Shown here: piece after piece, positions 1-8,727 of the stretch
Layout of the letters: the number at the start of each line of letters is the position of its first letter
Numbering within the stretch: the first letter of the stretch is position 1
Source of the DNA: CAMYKD01 sp041617155
GTDB taxonomy: Bacteria > Pseudomonadota > Alphaproteobacteria > Kiloniellales > JAKSDN01
DNA length: 64,000 nucleotides
Direction of reading: 5' to 3'
Assembly (NCBI GenBank): GCA_041617155.1
Contig: JBFJPL010000007.1
Span: forward strand, 1 to 64,000
Made by a program: the position numbers and the translations under genes
Notes under the pieces: generated by a model
The model's input: only the letters and a program-made list of their open reading frames with translations
Databases searched by the model: none
What the model was told of the DNA's origin: nothing

Positions 1-1000
1 GGACGCGGAGACCGGCGAGGTTGTCGCCATGGCCTCCCTGCCCAGTTTCGACCCGAGCCGCCCGGCCGACCAATCGGACGCCGCGCGCTTCAACCGGGCA
101 AGCCTGGGCGTCTATGAAATGGGCTCTGTGTTCAAGATCTTCACCACTGCCCAGGCGCTGGACCACGGCGTTGTCGGCCTGCGGGACGGCTACGACGTCA
201 GCCAGCCGATCAAGGTGGCGCGCTACACCATCACCGATTTCAAGCCGAAAAACCGCTGGTTGTCGATCCCCGAAATCTTCATCTATTCCAGCAACATCGG
301 CACGGTACACATGGCCATGGAGTCGGGCACGCGGGCGCAGCAGGCCTTTCTCGGAAATTTGGGGTTAACCCGCGCCGCACGGATCGAGCTACCGGAGGTC
401 GGCGAGCCGATGGTTCCCTCACCCTGGCGCGAAATCAACACCATGACCATATCTTACGGGCATGGCTTGGCGGTCAGCCCACTCCAGGTAGCGGGCGCCG
501 TGGCCGCGGTGGTCAATGGTGGTGAGCTGCGGCGCACTACGCTGTTGAAGCACGACGGGCGCAGGCGCCTGATCGGACGCCGGGTTCTGAGCCAGCGTGC
601 CTCGCGCGAGATGCGCTGGCTAATGCGCCTGAGCGTGCAGGACGGCACCGGCCGCCTAGCCGATGCGCCAGGTTATCTGGTCGGCGGCAAGACCGGGACC
701 GCCGACAAGTTGAACGGCCGACGCTATGCCAAGGGCGCGCGTATCGCCTCATTCGCCGGTGCGTTTCCGATGGATCGTCCACGCTACGTGGTATTCGCCA
801 TGATCGATGAACCAAAGGGCAAGAAAAGCACGCATGGCTACGCCACGGGCGGGTGGGTGGCGGCGCCGGTGGTGCGTCGCGTGGTCGAGCGCATGGCGCC
901 CCTGCTCGGCATCCAACCGAGACAGACCGACGAAACGGAAAGCGTCGAACGTCACCTCATTCCCGTGAACCTCGAGGGAGCCGTTCTTGCGGCTAACTGA
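1..1000 (+). CDS. ftsI: FtsI / PBP3 septal transpeptidase, 3' part (5' end outside window)
   Basis: This is the C-terminal transpeptidase domain of the division-specific penicillin-binding protein, which cross-links septal peptidoglycan on the periplasmic side of the inner membrane. The frame is already open at base 2 (DAETGEVVAMAS), so the start lies upstream. All three penicillin-binding motifs are visible: SVFK (the SxxK nucleophile motif), SSN (SxN) and KTGT. The stop is at 998-1000, and murE begins 14 nt before it, as expected in the dcw operon. The protein ends about 100 residues after KTG, a normal length. The identification is secure; the membrane anchor and dimerisation domain cannot be seen. 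Confidence 0.95.
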   Translation, partial: DAETGEVVAMASLPSFDPSRPADQSDAARFNRASLGVYEMGSVFKIFTTAQALDHGVVGLRDGYDVSQPIKVARYTITDFKPKNRWLSIPEIFIYSSNIGTVHMAMESGTRAQQAFLGNLGLTRAARIELPEVGEPMVPSPWREINTMTISYGHGLAVSPLQVAGAVAAVVNGGELRRTTLLKHDGRRRLIGRRVLSQRASREMRWLMRLSVQDGTGRLADAPGYLVGGKTGTADKLNGRRYAKGARIASFAGAFPMDRPRYVVFAMIDEPKGKKSTHGYATGGWVAAPVVRRVVERMAPLLGIQPRQTDETESVERHLIPVNLEGAVLAAN

Positions 1001-2465
1001 ACTGTCAGAGGGAACGACGATCGCAATGGAGCCGGCTGCGGCCCTGCAAAGCCTGGAGATTCGAGGCCTTTCGGCGGATAGCCGCAAGGTCGGCCCGGGC
1101 TATTTGTTCGCCGCACTGCCGGGCAAGAAACTCGACGGCCGGGATTTCATTGGCGATGCGCTGGGGCGTGGCGCCGTGGCGGTTTTGGCCGAGCCCGGCA
1201 CGGTTCTCGAGGCGGCGCATCGGCCGGTCGCGCTGATCACCGACGAAAACCCGCGGCGCCGGCTGGCTCTGATGGCGGCGCGCTTCTTTCACGAGCAGCC
1301 CAAGGTGATCGCCGCGGTGACCGGCACCAACGGCAAGACGTCGGTCGCCGAGTTCACGCGCCAGATCTGGCGGCACCTGGGACACAGGGCCGCCAGTCTT
1401 GGCACCTTGGGCCTGTTGCCGCCGCACGCCGAGGCGCCGGTCGCTCTCACGACGCCGGACCCGGTCGAGCTGCACCGTTGCCTGGAAGCGATCGCCCGCG
1501 ACGGCGTCGACCACCTTGCCTTGGAAGCCTCGAGCCACGGCCTCGATCAGTTCCGGCTCGACGGCGTCAGGATCAGCGCGGCAGCCTTCACCAATCTGTC
1601 GCGCGACCATCTGGACTATCACGGCAGCGAACAAGCCTATCTGGCGGCAAAGCTGCGCCTCTTCAGCGAACTCCTGGCGGCCGACGGCACCGCCGTGCTC
1701 AACGCCGATGCCCCGGAATTCGCGACCCTGAAGTCGCTTTGCGCCGGGCGGGGCCTAAACATCATGAGCTATGGAGCCGCGGGTGGCGAAGTACGCCTGA
1801 CCGGGCTCACCGCGGCGGCCGAGGGCCAGCGCCTCACCCTCGTAGCCCTCGGCCGCCGACACGACATCGTGCTGCCGCTCGCCGGGCGGTTTCAAGCCGC
1901 CAACGCCCTGGCCGCACTCGGCCTAGTGATCGCCACGGGCGAGTCGGCGGAAGCCGCGGTCGGCGCACTGGAAGCCCTCTCTGGTGTGCCCGGGCGGCTG
2001 GAGCGGGTTGCCGCCACGCCCGCGGGCGGCCAGATTTTCGTCGACTATGCGCACACGCCCGACGCACTCGACACGGTGCTCGAAGCCTTGCGGCCCCATG
2101 CCGAGGGCCGCCTGTTCGTCGTCTTCGGCTGCGGCGGCGACCGCGACCGTGGCAAGCGCTCGATCATGGGCAAGGTCGCCCGGCGCCGGTCCGACAAGGT
2201 GATCGTGACCGACGACAACCCGCGCAGCGAAGACCCAGCGGCAATCCGCCGCGAGATCATGGCGGCGGTGCCCGAAGCCACGGAGATCGGCGACCGGGGC
2301 CAAGCCATAGAGGCGGCGGTTGGCATGCTGGATGACGGCGACCTGCTGATCGTCGCCGGCAAGGGCCACGAGCCCGGACAGATCGTCGGCGACCGGGTGC
2401 TGCCGTTCGACGACCGCGAGGCGGTACGTGCCGCCGTCGCCCGCTTGGCGGAAGCGCGATCATGA
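987..2465 (+). CDS. murE: UDP-MurNAc-L-Ala-D-Glu:meso-DAP ligase
   Basis: Cytoplasmic ATP-dependent ligase adding the third stem-peptide residue to UDP-MurNAc-L-Ala-D-Glu; 492 aa, normal for MurE. The P-loop GTNGKTS lies near residue 113. The late motif DNPRSEDP is the signature of meso-diaminopimelate-adding enzymes, so the wall should be DAP-type. The start is TTG at 987, inside the end of ftsI: GAGGGAG at 974-980 sits 6 nt upstream and the N-terminus MRLTEL is typical of the family. An ATG at 1026 is in frame but would remove that conserved beginning. It overlaps murF by 4 nt (ATGA), indicating translational coupling. Confidence 0.96.
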   Translation: MRLTELSEGTTIAMEPAAALQSLEIRGLSADSRKVGPGYLFAALPGKKLDGRDFIGDALGRGAVAVLAEPGTVLEAAHRPVALITDENPRRRLALMAARFFHEQPKVIAAVTGTNGKTSVAEFTRQIWRHLGHRAASLGTLGLLPPHAEAPVALTTPDPVELHRCLEAIARDGVDHLALEASSHGLDQFRLDGVRISAAAFTNLSRDHLDYHGSEQAYLAAKLRLFSELLAADGTAVLNADAPEFATLKSLCAGRGLNIMSYGAAGGEVRLTGLTAAAEGQRLTLVALGRRHDIVLPLAGRFQAANALAALGLVIATGESAEAAVGALEALSGVPGRLERVAATPAGGQIFVDYAHTPDALDTVLEALRPHAEGRLFVVFGCGGDRDRGKRSIMGKVARRRSDKVIVTDDNPRSEDPAAIRREIMAAVPEATEIGDRGQAIEAAVGMLDDGDLLIVAGKGHEPGQIVGDRVLPFDDREAVRAAVARLAEARS

Positions 2466-3889
2466 GCCGCCCGATACTCTGGACTTCGAATCAGGCGGCT
2501 CAGGCAACCGGCGGGCGGAACAGCACCGAATGGTCGGCCACCGGCGTGTCGATCGACAGCCGCACGCTCGAACCCGGCGACCTTTTCATCGCGCTCGAAG
2601 GTCCGAGCTTCGACGGCCACGATTTCATCACCGCGGCGCTCGACGTCGGCGCCGCCGCCGTCATGGCGCACCGCCAGCCGGAGGGCTTGCCCGAGACTGC
2701 TCCGCTGCTTGTCGTTTCGGACACCCTGGAAGCGCTGCGGGCGCTCGGCATGGACGCCCGTGCGCGCAGCCCGGCACGCTTCATCGGCGTGACCGGCAGC
2801 GTCGGCAAGACCGGCACCAAGGAAGCCCTGAGACATTGCCTTGCGCCCCAGGCCCCGACCTTCGCCAGCGCCGGCAGTTTGAACAATCACTGGGGCGTGC
2901 CCCTATCGCTCGCCCGCATGCCACAGCACGCACTCTATGGTGTCTTCGAACTGGGCATGAACCATCCCGGCGAGATCCGCCAGCTGACCAAGATCGTGCG
3001 CCCCCATGTGGCGCTCATTACCGCCGTCGAGGCGGCTCACAGCGAGTTCTTCGACTCGATCACCGACATCGCGGCGGCCAAGGCCGAAATCTTCGAGGGG
3101 GTCGAGCTGGGCGGCGCCGCGGTGCTGAACCGGGAACACCCCTTCTTCGCCATCATGGCGGAACGGGCGGAGGCGGCCGGGGTCACCCGAATCGTCAGCT
3201 TTGGCCGGCACCGGGATGCCGATGCACGGCTGATCAATTGTTCCCTGCACGGCAGCCACAGCACGGTGCGCGCCCTGGTTGGCGGTACGCTGCTCGACTA
3301 CTCCCTGGGCCTGCCCGGCACCCACTGGGTGATGAACTCGCTCGCCGTGCTGGCAACGATCTTCGCGGCCGGCGCCGACCTCAGGGCGGCGACCGCCGAA
3401 ATGGCCACGCTGAAGCCGCTCAAGGGCCGCGGCGCGCGCCAAGTCCTATCCCTGCCCGACGGCAGTTTCGAGCTGATCGACGACAGCTACAACGCAAATC
3501 CCGCCTCGATGCGCGCCGCCTTCGCGGTGCTGCAGCAGTCGACGCTCGGCAAGCAAGGTCGGCGCATCGCCGTATTGGGCGACATGCTGGAGTTGGGCCA
3601 GGATGCCGCGACGCACCACGCCAAGCTCGCAGAGCCGATCGAGTCGGCCGGCCTCGACCTGGTCTACACCTGCGGGCCGAACATGGCCTCCCTGCACAAC
3701 GCCCTGCCCCAAAGCCGGCGTGGCGGCCACGCCGCCGATGCCGAGAGCCTCGCGCCGTTGGTGGCGGCGGCGGTCCAGGCCGGCGATACGGTCCTGGTCA
3801 AGGGCTCGCAGGGCAGCCGCATGAAAGTCGTCATTGAAGCTCTTCAACAAATTGGCACGGCACCATCGCGCGCCGTCAACGGCGAGTGA
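2462..3889 (+). CDS. murF: UDP-MurNAc-tripeptide:D-Ala-D-Ala ligase
   Basis: Completes the cytoplasmic UDP-MurNAc-pentapeptide by adding D-Ala-D-Ala made by Ddl. It has 475 aa with the Mur ligase layout: an N-terminal substrate domain (SIDSRTLEPGDLFIAL), a central ATPase domain with the P-loop GSVGKTGTKE, and a C-terminal domain with the conserved DDSYNANPASM segment. Its ATG overlaps the murE stop (ATGA at 2462-2465). The P-loop reads GSVGKTGTK rather than the commoner GSxGKTTTK; I regard this as a family variant. Confidence 0.96.
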   Translation: MSRPILWTSNQAAQATGGRNSTEWSATGVSIDSRTLEPGDLFIALEGPSFDGHDFITAALDVGAAAVMAHRQPEGLPETAPLLVVSDTLEALRALGMDARARSPARFIGVTGSVGKTGTKEALRHCLAPQAPTFASAGSLNNHWGVPLSLARMPQHALYGVFELGMNHPGEIRQLTKIVRPHVALITAVEAAHSEFFDSITDIAAAKAEIFEGVELGGAAVLNREHPFFAIMAERAEAAGVTRIVSFGRHRDADARLINCSLHGSHSTVRALVGGTLLDYSLGLPGTHWVMNSLAVLATIFAAGADLRAATAEMATLKPLKGRGARQVLSLPDGSFELIDDSYNANPASMRAAFAVLQQSTLGKQGRRIAVLGDMLELGQDAATHHAKLAEPIESAGLDLVYTCGPNMASLHNALPQSRRGGHAADAESLAPLVAAAVQAGDTVLVKGSQGSRMKVVIEALQQIGTAPSRAVNGE

Positions 3890-3902
3890 GGGAGATCGCT
3901 TA

Positions 3903-4991
3903 ATGCTGTTTCACCTGTTGGTGCCACTCGCCGACGATCACATCATTTTCAATGTCTTTCGCTACCTCACCTTCCGCAGCGGCGGTGCGGTTATCACCTC
4001 CCTGATGATCAGTTTCCTGCTCGGGCCAGCGGTTATCAACTGGCTCAAATCGAAGCAACGCGAGGGGCAGCCGATCCGCGACGACGGCCCGGAAAGTCAT
4101 CTGCTGACCAAGAAGGGGACGCCGACCATGGGTGGCGTGCTGATCCTTCTGGCGGTCAGTATCTCGACCCTGCTGTGGGCGGACCTGACCAACGGCTTCG
4201 TCTGGGCGATTCTGTTCGTCACCAGCGCGTTCGGCCTGATCGGTTTCGGCGACGACTACCTGAAACTGACCCGGCGCAGTTCGAAGGGGCTGCCGAGCCG
4301 CCTGAAATTTCTGGCCCAAATCGCGACCGGCACGATCGCAGCGTTCTGGATCATGTCGATCACCCCGAGCGGCCTCGAGACCCATCTGGCGATTCCCCTA
4401 CTGAAGGACGTGCTGATCAACCTCGGCTGGTTCTTCATCGTCTTCGCCGTCTTCGTCATGGTCGGCGCGTCCAACGCGGTCAACCTGACCGACGGACTGG
4501 ACGGCCTGGCCATCGTCCCGGTCATGATCGCCGCCGGCTGCTTCGCGTTGATCGCTTGGCTGGTCGGGCGCACGGACTTTTCCGCCTATCTGCAGATCCA
4601 CTACATCGCCGGCACCGGCGAATTGGCCGTCTTCTGTTCCGCACTGGTCGGCGCCAGTCTGGGGTTCCTGTGGTTCAACGCACCGCCGGCGATGGTTTTC
4701 ATGGGCGATACCGGTTCGTTGTCGTGCGGCGGCGCGCTCGGCGGCGTCTCGGTGATCACCAAGCACGAGTTGGTACTCGCGATCATCGGCGGCCTGTTCG
4801 TGCTGGAGACCGTGTCGGTCATCGTCCAGGTGTTTTCCTTCAAGCTCACCGGCCGGCGCATCTTCCGCATGGCGCCGCTGCACCACCACTTCGAAAAGAT
4901 GGGATGGGCCGAACCGACCATTGTGATCCGCTTCTGGATCATCGCGGTCATCCTGGCGCTGGCCGGCTTGTCGACCCTGAAACTGAGATGA
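3903..4991 (+). CDS. mraY: Phospho-MurNAc-pentapeptide translocase (lipid I synthase)
   Basis: Integral membrane enzyme transferring phospho-MurNAc-pentapeptide to undecaprenyl phosphate to give lipid I. I start it at ATG 3903 (362 aa), because GAGGGAG at 3888-3894 is 8 nt upstream and the N-terminus MLFHLLVPLADDHIIFN matches the family; a longer in-frame extension into murF is unlikely. Active-site motifs are present: FGDDYLKL, NAVNLTDGLDGLA and the cytoplasmic-loop histidines in PLHHHFEKMGW. About ten membrane segments are expected and the hydrophobic pattern fits. It is the only early dcw gene here not overlapping its upstream neighbour (13-nt gap). Confidence 0.96.
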   Translation: MLFHLLVPLADDHIIFNVFRYLTFRSGGAVITSLMISFLLGPAVINWLKSKQREGQPIRDDGPESHLLTKKGTPTMGGVLILLAVSISTLLWADLTNGFVWAILFVTSAFGLIGFGDDYLKLTRRSSKGLPSRLKFLAQIATGTIAAFWIMSITPSGLETHLAIPLLKDVLINLGWFFIVFAVFVMVGASNAVNLTDGLDGLAIVPVMIAAGCFALIAWLVGRTDFSAYLQIHYIAGTGELAVFCSALVGASLGFLWFNAPPAMVFMGDTGSLSCGGALGGVSVITKHELVLAIIGGLFVLETVSVIVQVFSFKLTGRRIFRMAPLHHHFEKMGWAEPTIVIRFWIIAVILALAGLSTLKLR

Positions 4992-5039
4992 CGGCCCGAA
5001 ACACAAAGCCCCGAAACCGAACACCATGAGATACCAGGC

Positions 5040-6455
5040 GTGATCGAACCCTATTTCTTCAAAGACCTACCGGTTGCGGTTCTCGGGCTCGGCAAGTCCG
5101 GCCTGTCGGCGGCGCGCGCGCTGGTAAAAAGCGGCGCCGACGTCTGGGCCTGGGACGACAACGAGGATCAGCGCGCGGCCGCGGCGGCGGCCGGCATCCC
5201 CCTGGTCGACCTGAACGCTTGCAACTGGCGGGAACTGACCAGCCTGGTGATTTCGCCGGGCATCCCGCACAAGCACCCCGAGCCCCACCCGGTGGCCGCC
5301 GCCGCGCGCCAGCACGGCTGCGAGGTGATCGGCGATATCGAGCTCTTGGCCCGCGCTCAACCGGCCGCCAACTACGTCGGGGTGACCGGCACCAACGGCA
5401 AGTCGACGACAACCGCTCTGATCGGCCACATCCTGGAAACCGCAGGCCGCGAGGTTCAGGCTGGTGGCAACCTGGGCACCCCGGCGCTCGATCTGGAGCC
5501 GCTCCAGCCCGGCGGCATCTTCGTGCTGGAAATGTCGAGCTATCAGCTCGAGCTCACGGTCTCGATCACCTTCGATGTCGCGGTGCTGTTGAACATCACC
5601 GCCGATCATCTGGAACGCCATGGCGGCTTCGAGGGCTATGTCGCGGCCAAGCGCCTGATCTTCCACCGCCAGACCAAGCCGCGGGCCGCGGTGATCGGCA
5701 TCGACGACGAAACCTGCCGGACCATCTACGAGCAGCTCAGGTCGGCCGACGAGCAGATCGTGTTTGCCATCTCCGGCAGCACGCGGGTGCCTGGCGGCGT
5801 ATATCTCCGGGGCAGCGTCCTGATCGACGACACGGACGGTAACGAGATCCCGGTGCTCGACCTCCGCGAGGTGCCCAGCCTGCCGGGCAGCCACAACGGC
5901 CAGAACGCCGCCGCGGCCTATGCCGCCTGCAAGCACCTGGGCGTTCATCCGCCGGTGATCGCCGCTTGCATGCGCTCCTTCCCGGGCCTGCCGCACCGCC
6001 AGGAAACCGTCGCCGTGATCAACGGAATCGCCTACGTCAACGACTCCAAGGCAACCAACGCCGACGCCGCGGCCAAGGCCCTGGCCTGCTATGATGCGGT
6101 CTACTGGATCGCCGGCGGTCGGGCGAAGGAGACCGGCCTGGACGGTCTCGAACCATGGTTCGCGCGCGTCGTTCACGCCTTCCTGATCGGCGAGGCGGAA
6201 GCCGCCTTCGCCGAAGCGCTGGACGGCAAGGCCGCCATCACCCGCTGCGGCGACCTGGATCACGCGGTCAAGGCCGCGCACGCGGCGGCCACCAGCGAGG
6301 ACCGGCCAGGCGCCGTCGTGCTGCTGGCGCCGGCCGCGGCCTCGTTCGATCAGTTCGCCAACTTCGAACAACGCGGCGACCGTTTCCGCACTCTGGTCGA
6401 GGCGCTGCCCGGACATCGTGACGACACCGATCCGGCCGGGAGGTTGCTGCAGTGA
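5040..6455 (+). CDS. murD: UDP-MurNAc-L-alanine:D-glutamate ligase
   Basis: Cytoplasmic Mur ligase adding D-Glu to UDP-MurNAc-L-Ala; 471 aa. An N-terminal Rossmann-like domain (VLGLGKSGLSAARAL) precedes the P-loop GTNGKSTT, and the later NDSKATNADAA and APAAASFDQF segments are typical MurD landmarks. The start is GTG at 5040, giving MIEPYFFKD; the ribosome-binding site is weak, and no better in-frame start exists upstream. The 48-nt gap after mraY contains only a six-codon ORF. The stop overlaps the GTG of ftsW by 4 nt. Confidence 0.95.
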   Translation: MIEPYFFKDLPVAVLGLGKSGLSAARALVKSGADVWAWDDNEDQRAAAAAAGIPLVDLNACNWRELTSLVISPGIPHKHPEPHPVAAAARQHGCEVIGDIELLARAQPAANYVGVTGTNGKSTTTALIGHILETAGREVQAGGNLGTPALDLEPLQPGGIFVLEMSSYQLELTVSITFDVAVLLNITADHLERHGGFEGYVAAKRLIFHRQTKPRAAVIGIDDETCRTIYEQLRSADEQIVFAISGSTRVPGGVYLRGSVLIDDTDGNEIPVLDLREVPSLPGSHNGQNAAAAYAACKHLGVHPPVIAACMRSFPGLPHRQETVAVINGIAYVNDSKATNADAAAKALACYDAVYWIAGGRAKETGLDGLEPWFARVVHAFLIGEAEAAFAEALDGKAAITRCGDLDHAVKAAHAAATSEDRPGAVVLLAPAAASFDQFANFEQRGDRFRTLVEALPGHRDDTDPAGRLLQ

Positions 6456-7576
6456 CCGCCTTCCCCCGCACCGATACGAGTGTTTTGGGCCGCTGGTGGT
6501 GGACAGTGGACCGCTGGACCCTGGCGACTCTGGTCCTGCTGATGGGCTTCGGGGCAGTGTTGATCCTCTCCGCTTCACCGGCCGTCGCCGAGCGGATCGG
6601 CCTGTCCGGGTTCCGGCTGGCACATCGCCAGATCGCATTTCTGCCATTCGCGCTGCTGACCCTGATCGGCGTTTCGCTGCTCAGCCCGAAATGGGTCCGC
6701 CGTGTCGCGGTGATCGGCTTTGCCGGCTCGCTCTTGCTTTGTCTCCTGACGCTGATGATCGGGACCGAGATCAAAGGCGCGACCCGCTGGATCAGCCTGG
6801 CCGGCTTTTCGCTGCAGCCCTCGGAGTTCCTCAAGCCCTGCTTCGCGGTCGTCGCCGCCTGGATGTTCGCGGCCGAAAAAACCGACGAAAGCATGCCCGG
6901 CAGCCGCATCGCCGTCGTGCTGTGGGCGATCGTGGTGACGCTACTGTTGCTGCAGCCGGATATCGGCCAATCCTTCATGATCACGGCCAGTTGGGGCGTT
7001 CAGTTCTTCCTGGCCGGGCTACCGTTGTTCTGGGTCGGGCTGCTGATTTGTGGCGCCGTCATGGGCCTGATCGGCGCTTACCTCACGCTGCCCCACGTCA
7101 GCGCGCGCCTGGATGCCTTCTTCGATCCCCAAGCCGGTGACCACTACCAGATCAACCGTTCGATCGAGGCCTTTATGAACGGCGGCCTGTTCGGGCGCGG
7201 ACCGGGTGAAGGCACGGTCAAGGCGCAGCTGCCGGATTCCCACTCGGACTTCATTTTTGCCGTGGCCGGTGAGGAACTCGGTCTGGTCGCTTGCCTGATC
7301 ATACTGGCGCTGTTCGGTTTCGTCGTGCTGCGCGGCTTCAGCCGGGTGTTCCAGGACAACTCCATGTTCGTCCTGCTGGCGGCCAGCGGGCTGCTCACCC
7401 AGTTCGGCCTCCAGGCGCTGATCAACATGGCCTCGACCCTGCACCTCATGCCGACCAAGGGCATGACGTTGCCGTTCATCAGCTACGGCGGCTCGTCGCT
7501 GCTGGCCCTGGCCCTAGGCATGGGCATGGTGCTGGCTTTGACCCGCCGGCGCGTCGGTAGGGGAGAGATGCTATGA
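6452..7576 (+). CDS. ftsW: FtsW, SEDS-family septal glycosyltransferase
   Basis: Polytopic membrane glycan polymerase that works with FtsI to make septal peptidoglycan from lipid II; 374 aa. Family landmarks are RWISLAGFSLQPSEFLKP and the C-terminal PTKGMTLPFISYGGSS. A short cytoplasmic N-terminus (DTSVLGRWWWTVDRWTL) precedes the first membrane segment. The start is GTG 6452, coupled to the murD stop (GTGA), and the end overlaps murG by ATGA. The FtsW rather than RodA assignment rests mainly on its position between murD and murG. Confidence 0.95.
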   Translation: MTAFPRTDTSVLGRWWWTVDRWTLATLVLLMGFGAVLILSASPAVAERIGLSGFRLAHRQIAFLPFALLTLIGVSLLSPKWVRRVAVIGFAGSLLLCLLTLMIGTEIKGATRWISLAGFSLQPSEFLKPCFAVVAAWMFAAEKTDESMPGSRIAVVLWAIVVTLLLLQPDIGQSFMITASWGVQFFLAGLPLFWVGLLICGAVMGLIGAYLTLPHVSARLDAFFDPQAGDHYQINRSIEAFMNGGLFGRGPGEGTVKAQLPDSHSDFIFAVAGEELGLVACLIILALFGFVVLRGFSRVFQDNSMFVLLAASGLLTQFGLQALINMASTLHLMPTKGMTLPFISYGGSSLLALALGMGMVLALTRRRVGRGEML

Positions 7577-8727
7577 CCGCCGCACGAAACGGCAGAGTGG
7601 TACTGGCCACCGGCGGTACGGGCGGGCATATGTTTCCCGCCGAAGCCCTGGCGCGCGAATTGATCGCGCGCGGACGCACGGTGACCTTGATCACCGACCG
7701 GCGTGGTGCCGGTTTCGGCGCCGATCTGCCCCAAGTCGAAACCTGTCGGATCCAGGCCGGCGGGGTCGCCGGCGGCAGTGTGATGAAGCGCATAAAAGGC
7801 GTGCTCAGCCTGGGGCTCGGCTTCTTTCAGGCGCGCAAGCTGCTGAAGCGGCTCGACGCCGACGTGGTGGTCGGCTTCGGCGGCTACCCCTCCGTGCCGA
7901 CGGTGCTCGCCGGCTCGCTCTTGGGCATGCGCATCGTATTGCACGAGCAGAACGCGGTGCTCGGCCGGGCAAATCGCCTTCTGGCGCCACGCGCACAGGC
8001 GATCGGCACCTGCTTCGAAACCGTATTGGGCCTACGCGGCGGCGACCGCCACAAGGTTGCGGTCACCGGCAATCCGGTACGGCCGGATATCGCCGAGTTG
8101 AGCCGGCAGCCCTTCACGCCGCCCGAGCAGCGGGGGCCCCTGCGCTTGTTGGTGACCGGCGGCAGCCAAGGCGCCAAAGCCTTCAACGATATCGTCCCGG
8201 CGGCCGTTGCCCGTCTGCCCGAGGCGCTGCGCCATCGCGTCGAGGTCAGCCAGCAGGTGCGCGGTGATGTTCAGGACGAGGTCGCCGCGGTCTATCGGTC
8301 CTGCGGTGTCAAGGCCGAGCTGGCCGCCTTCTTCGACGACATGCCCGAACGCCTGTCCGCGGCGCATCTGGCGATCTGCCGGTCCGGCGCCTCGACGGTG
8401 GCCGAACTCGGCGCGGCGGCCCGCCCGGCAATCCTGGTGCCCTATCCCCATGCGACCGACGACCACCAGACGGCCAACGCCCGGGCCTTGGTCGAGGCCG
8501 GCGGTGGCTGGCTCATGCCGGAGGCGGCGCTGACGCCCGAGGTTCTGGCCGAGCGTATTGGCTCGCTGTTCTCCACGCCGGCCCTGCTCGCCCGCGCCGC
8601 CCAATGCGCCGCCACCTTCGCGCGGCTTGATGCCGCGCGGCGTCTGGCCGACTTGGTTTGCGGCAAGGCCGGAGCTAACGGTGGTCAGCAGCCGATGACG
8701 CCCGAGCAAAAGGAGGCCGCAGCATGA
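7573..8727 (+). CDS. murG: UDP-GlcNAc:lipid I N-acetylglucosaminyltransferase
   Basis: Peripheral membrane GT-B glycosyltransferase converting lipid I to lipid II; 384 aa. The N-terminal GGTGGHMFPAEALA loop and the mid-protein GGSQGAKAFND are the two glycine-rich loops of the family. The C-terminal domain carries a GASTVAEL segment, followed by PYPHATDDHQTANA, which contacts UDP-GlcNAc in known MurG structures. It is coupled at both ends by ATGA overlaps with ftsW and murC. Confidence 0.96.
   Translation: MTAARNGRVVLATGGTGGHMFPAEALARELIARGRTVTLITDRRGAGFGADLPQVETCRIQAGGVAGGSVMKRIKGVLSLGLGFFQARKLLKRLDADVVVGFGGYPSVPTVLAGSLLGMRIVLHEQNAVLGRANRLLAPRAQAIGTCFETVLGLRGGDRHKVAVTGNPVRPDIAELSRQPFTPPEQRGPLRLLVTGGSQGAKAFNDIVPAAVARLPEALRHRVEVSQQVRGDVQDEVAAVYRSCGVKAELAAFFDDMPERLSAAHLAICRSGASTVAELGAAARPAILVPYPHATDDHQTANARALVEAGGGWLMPEAALTPEVLAERIGSLFSTPALLARAAQCAATFARLDAARRLADLVCGKAGANGGQQPMTPEQKEAAA

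Noticed and set aside
2428..3837. 469-codon plus-strand frame overlapping murF
   Set aside because: Arg/Gly-rich composition and no motifs; it is an alternative frame of murF.
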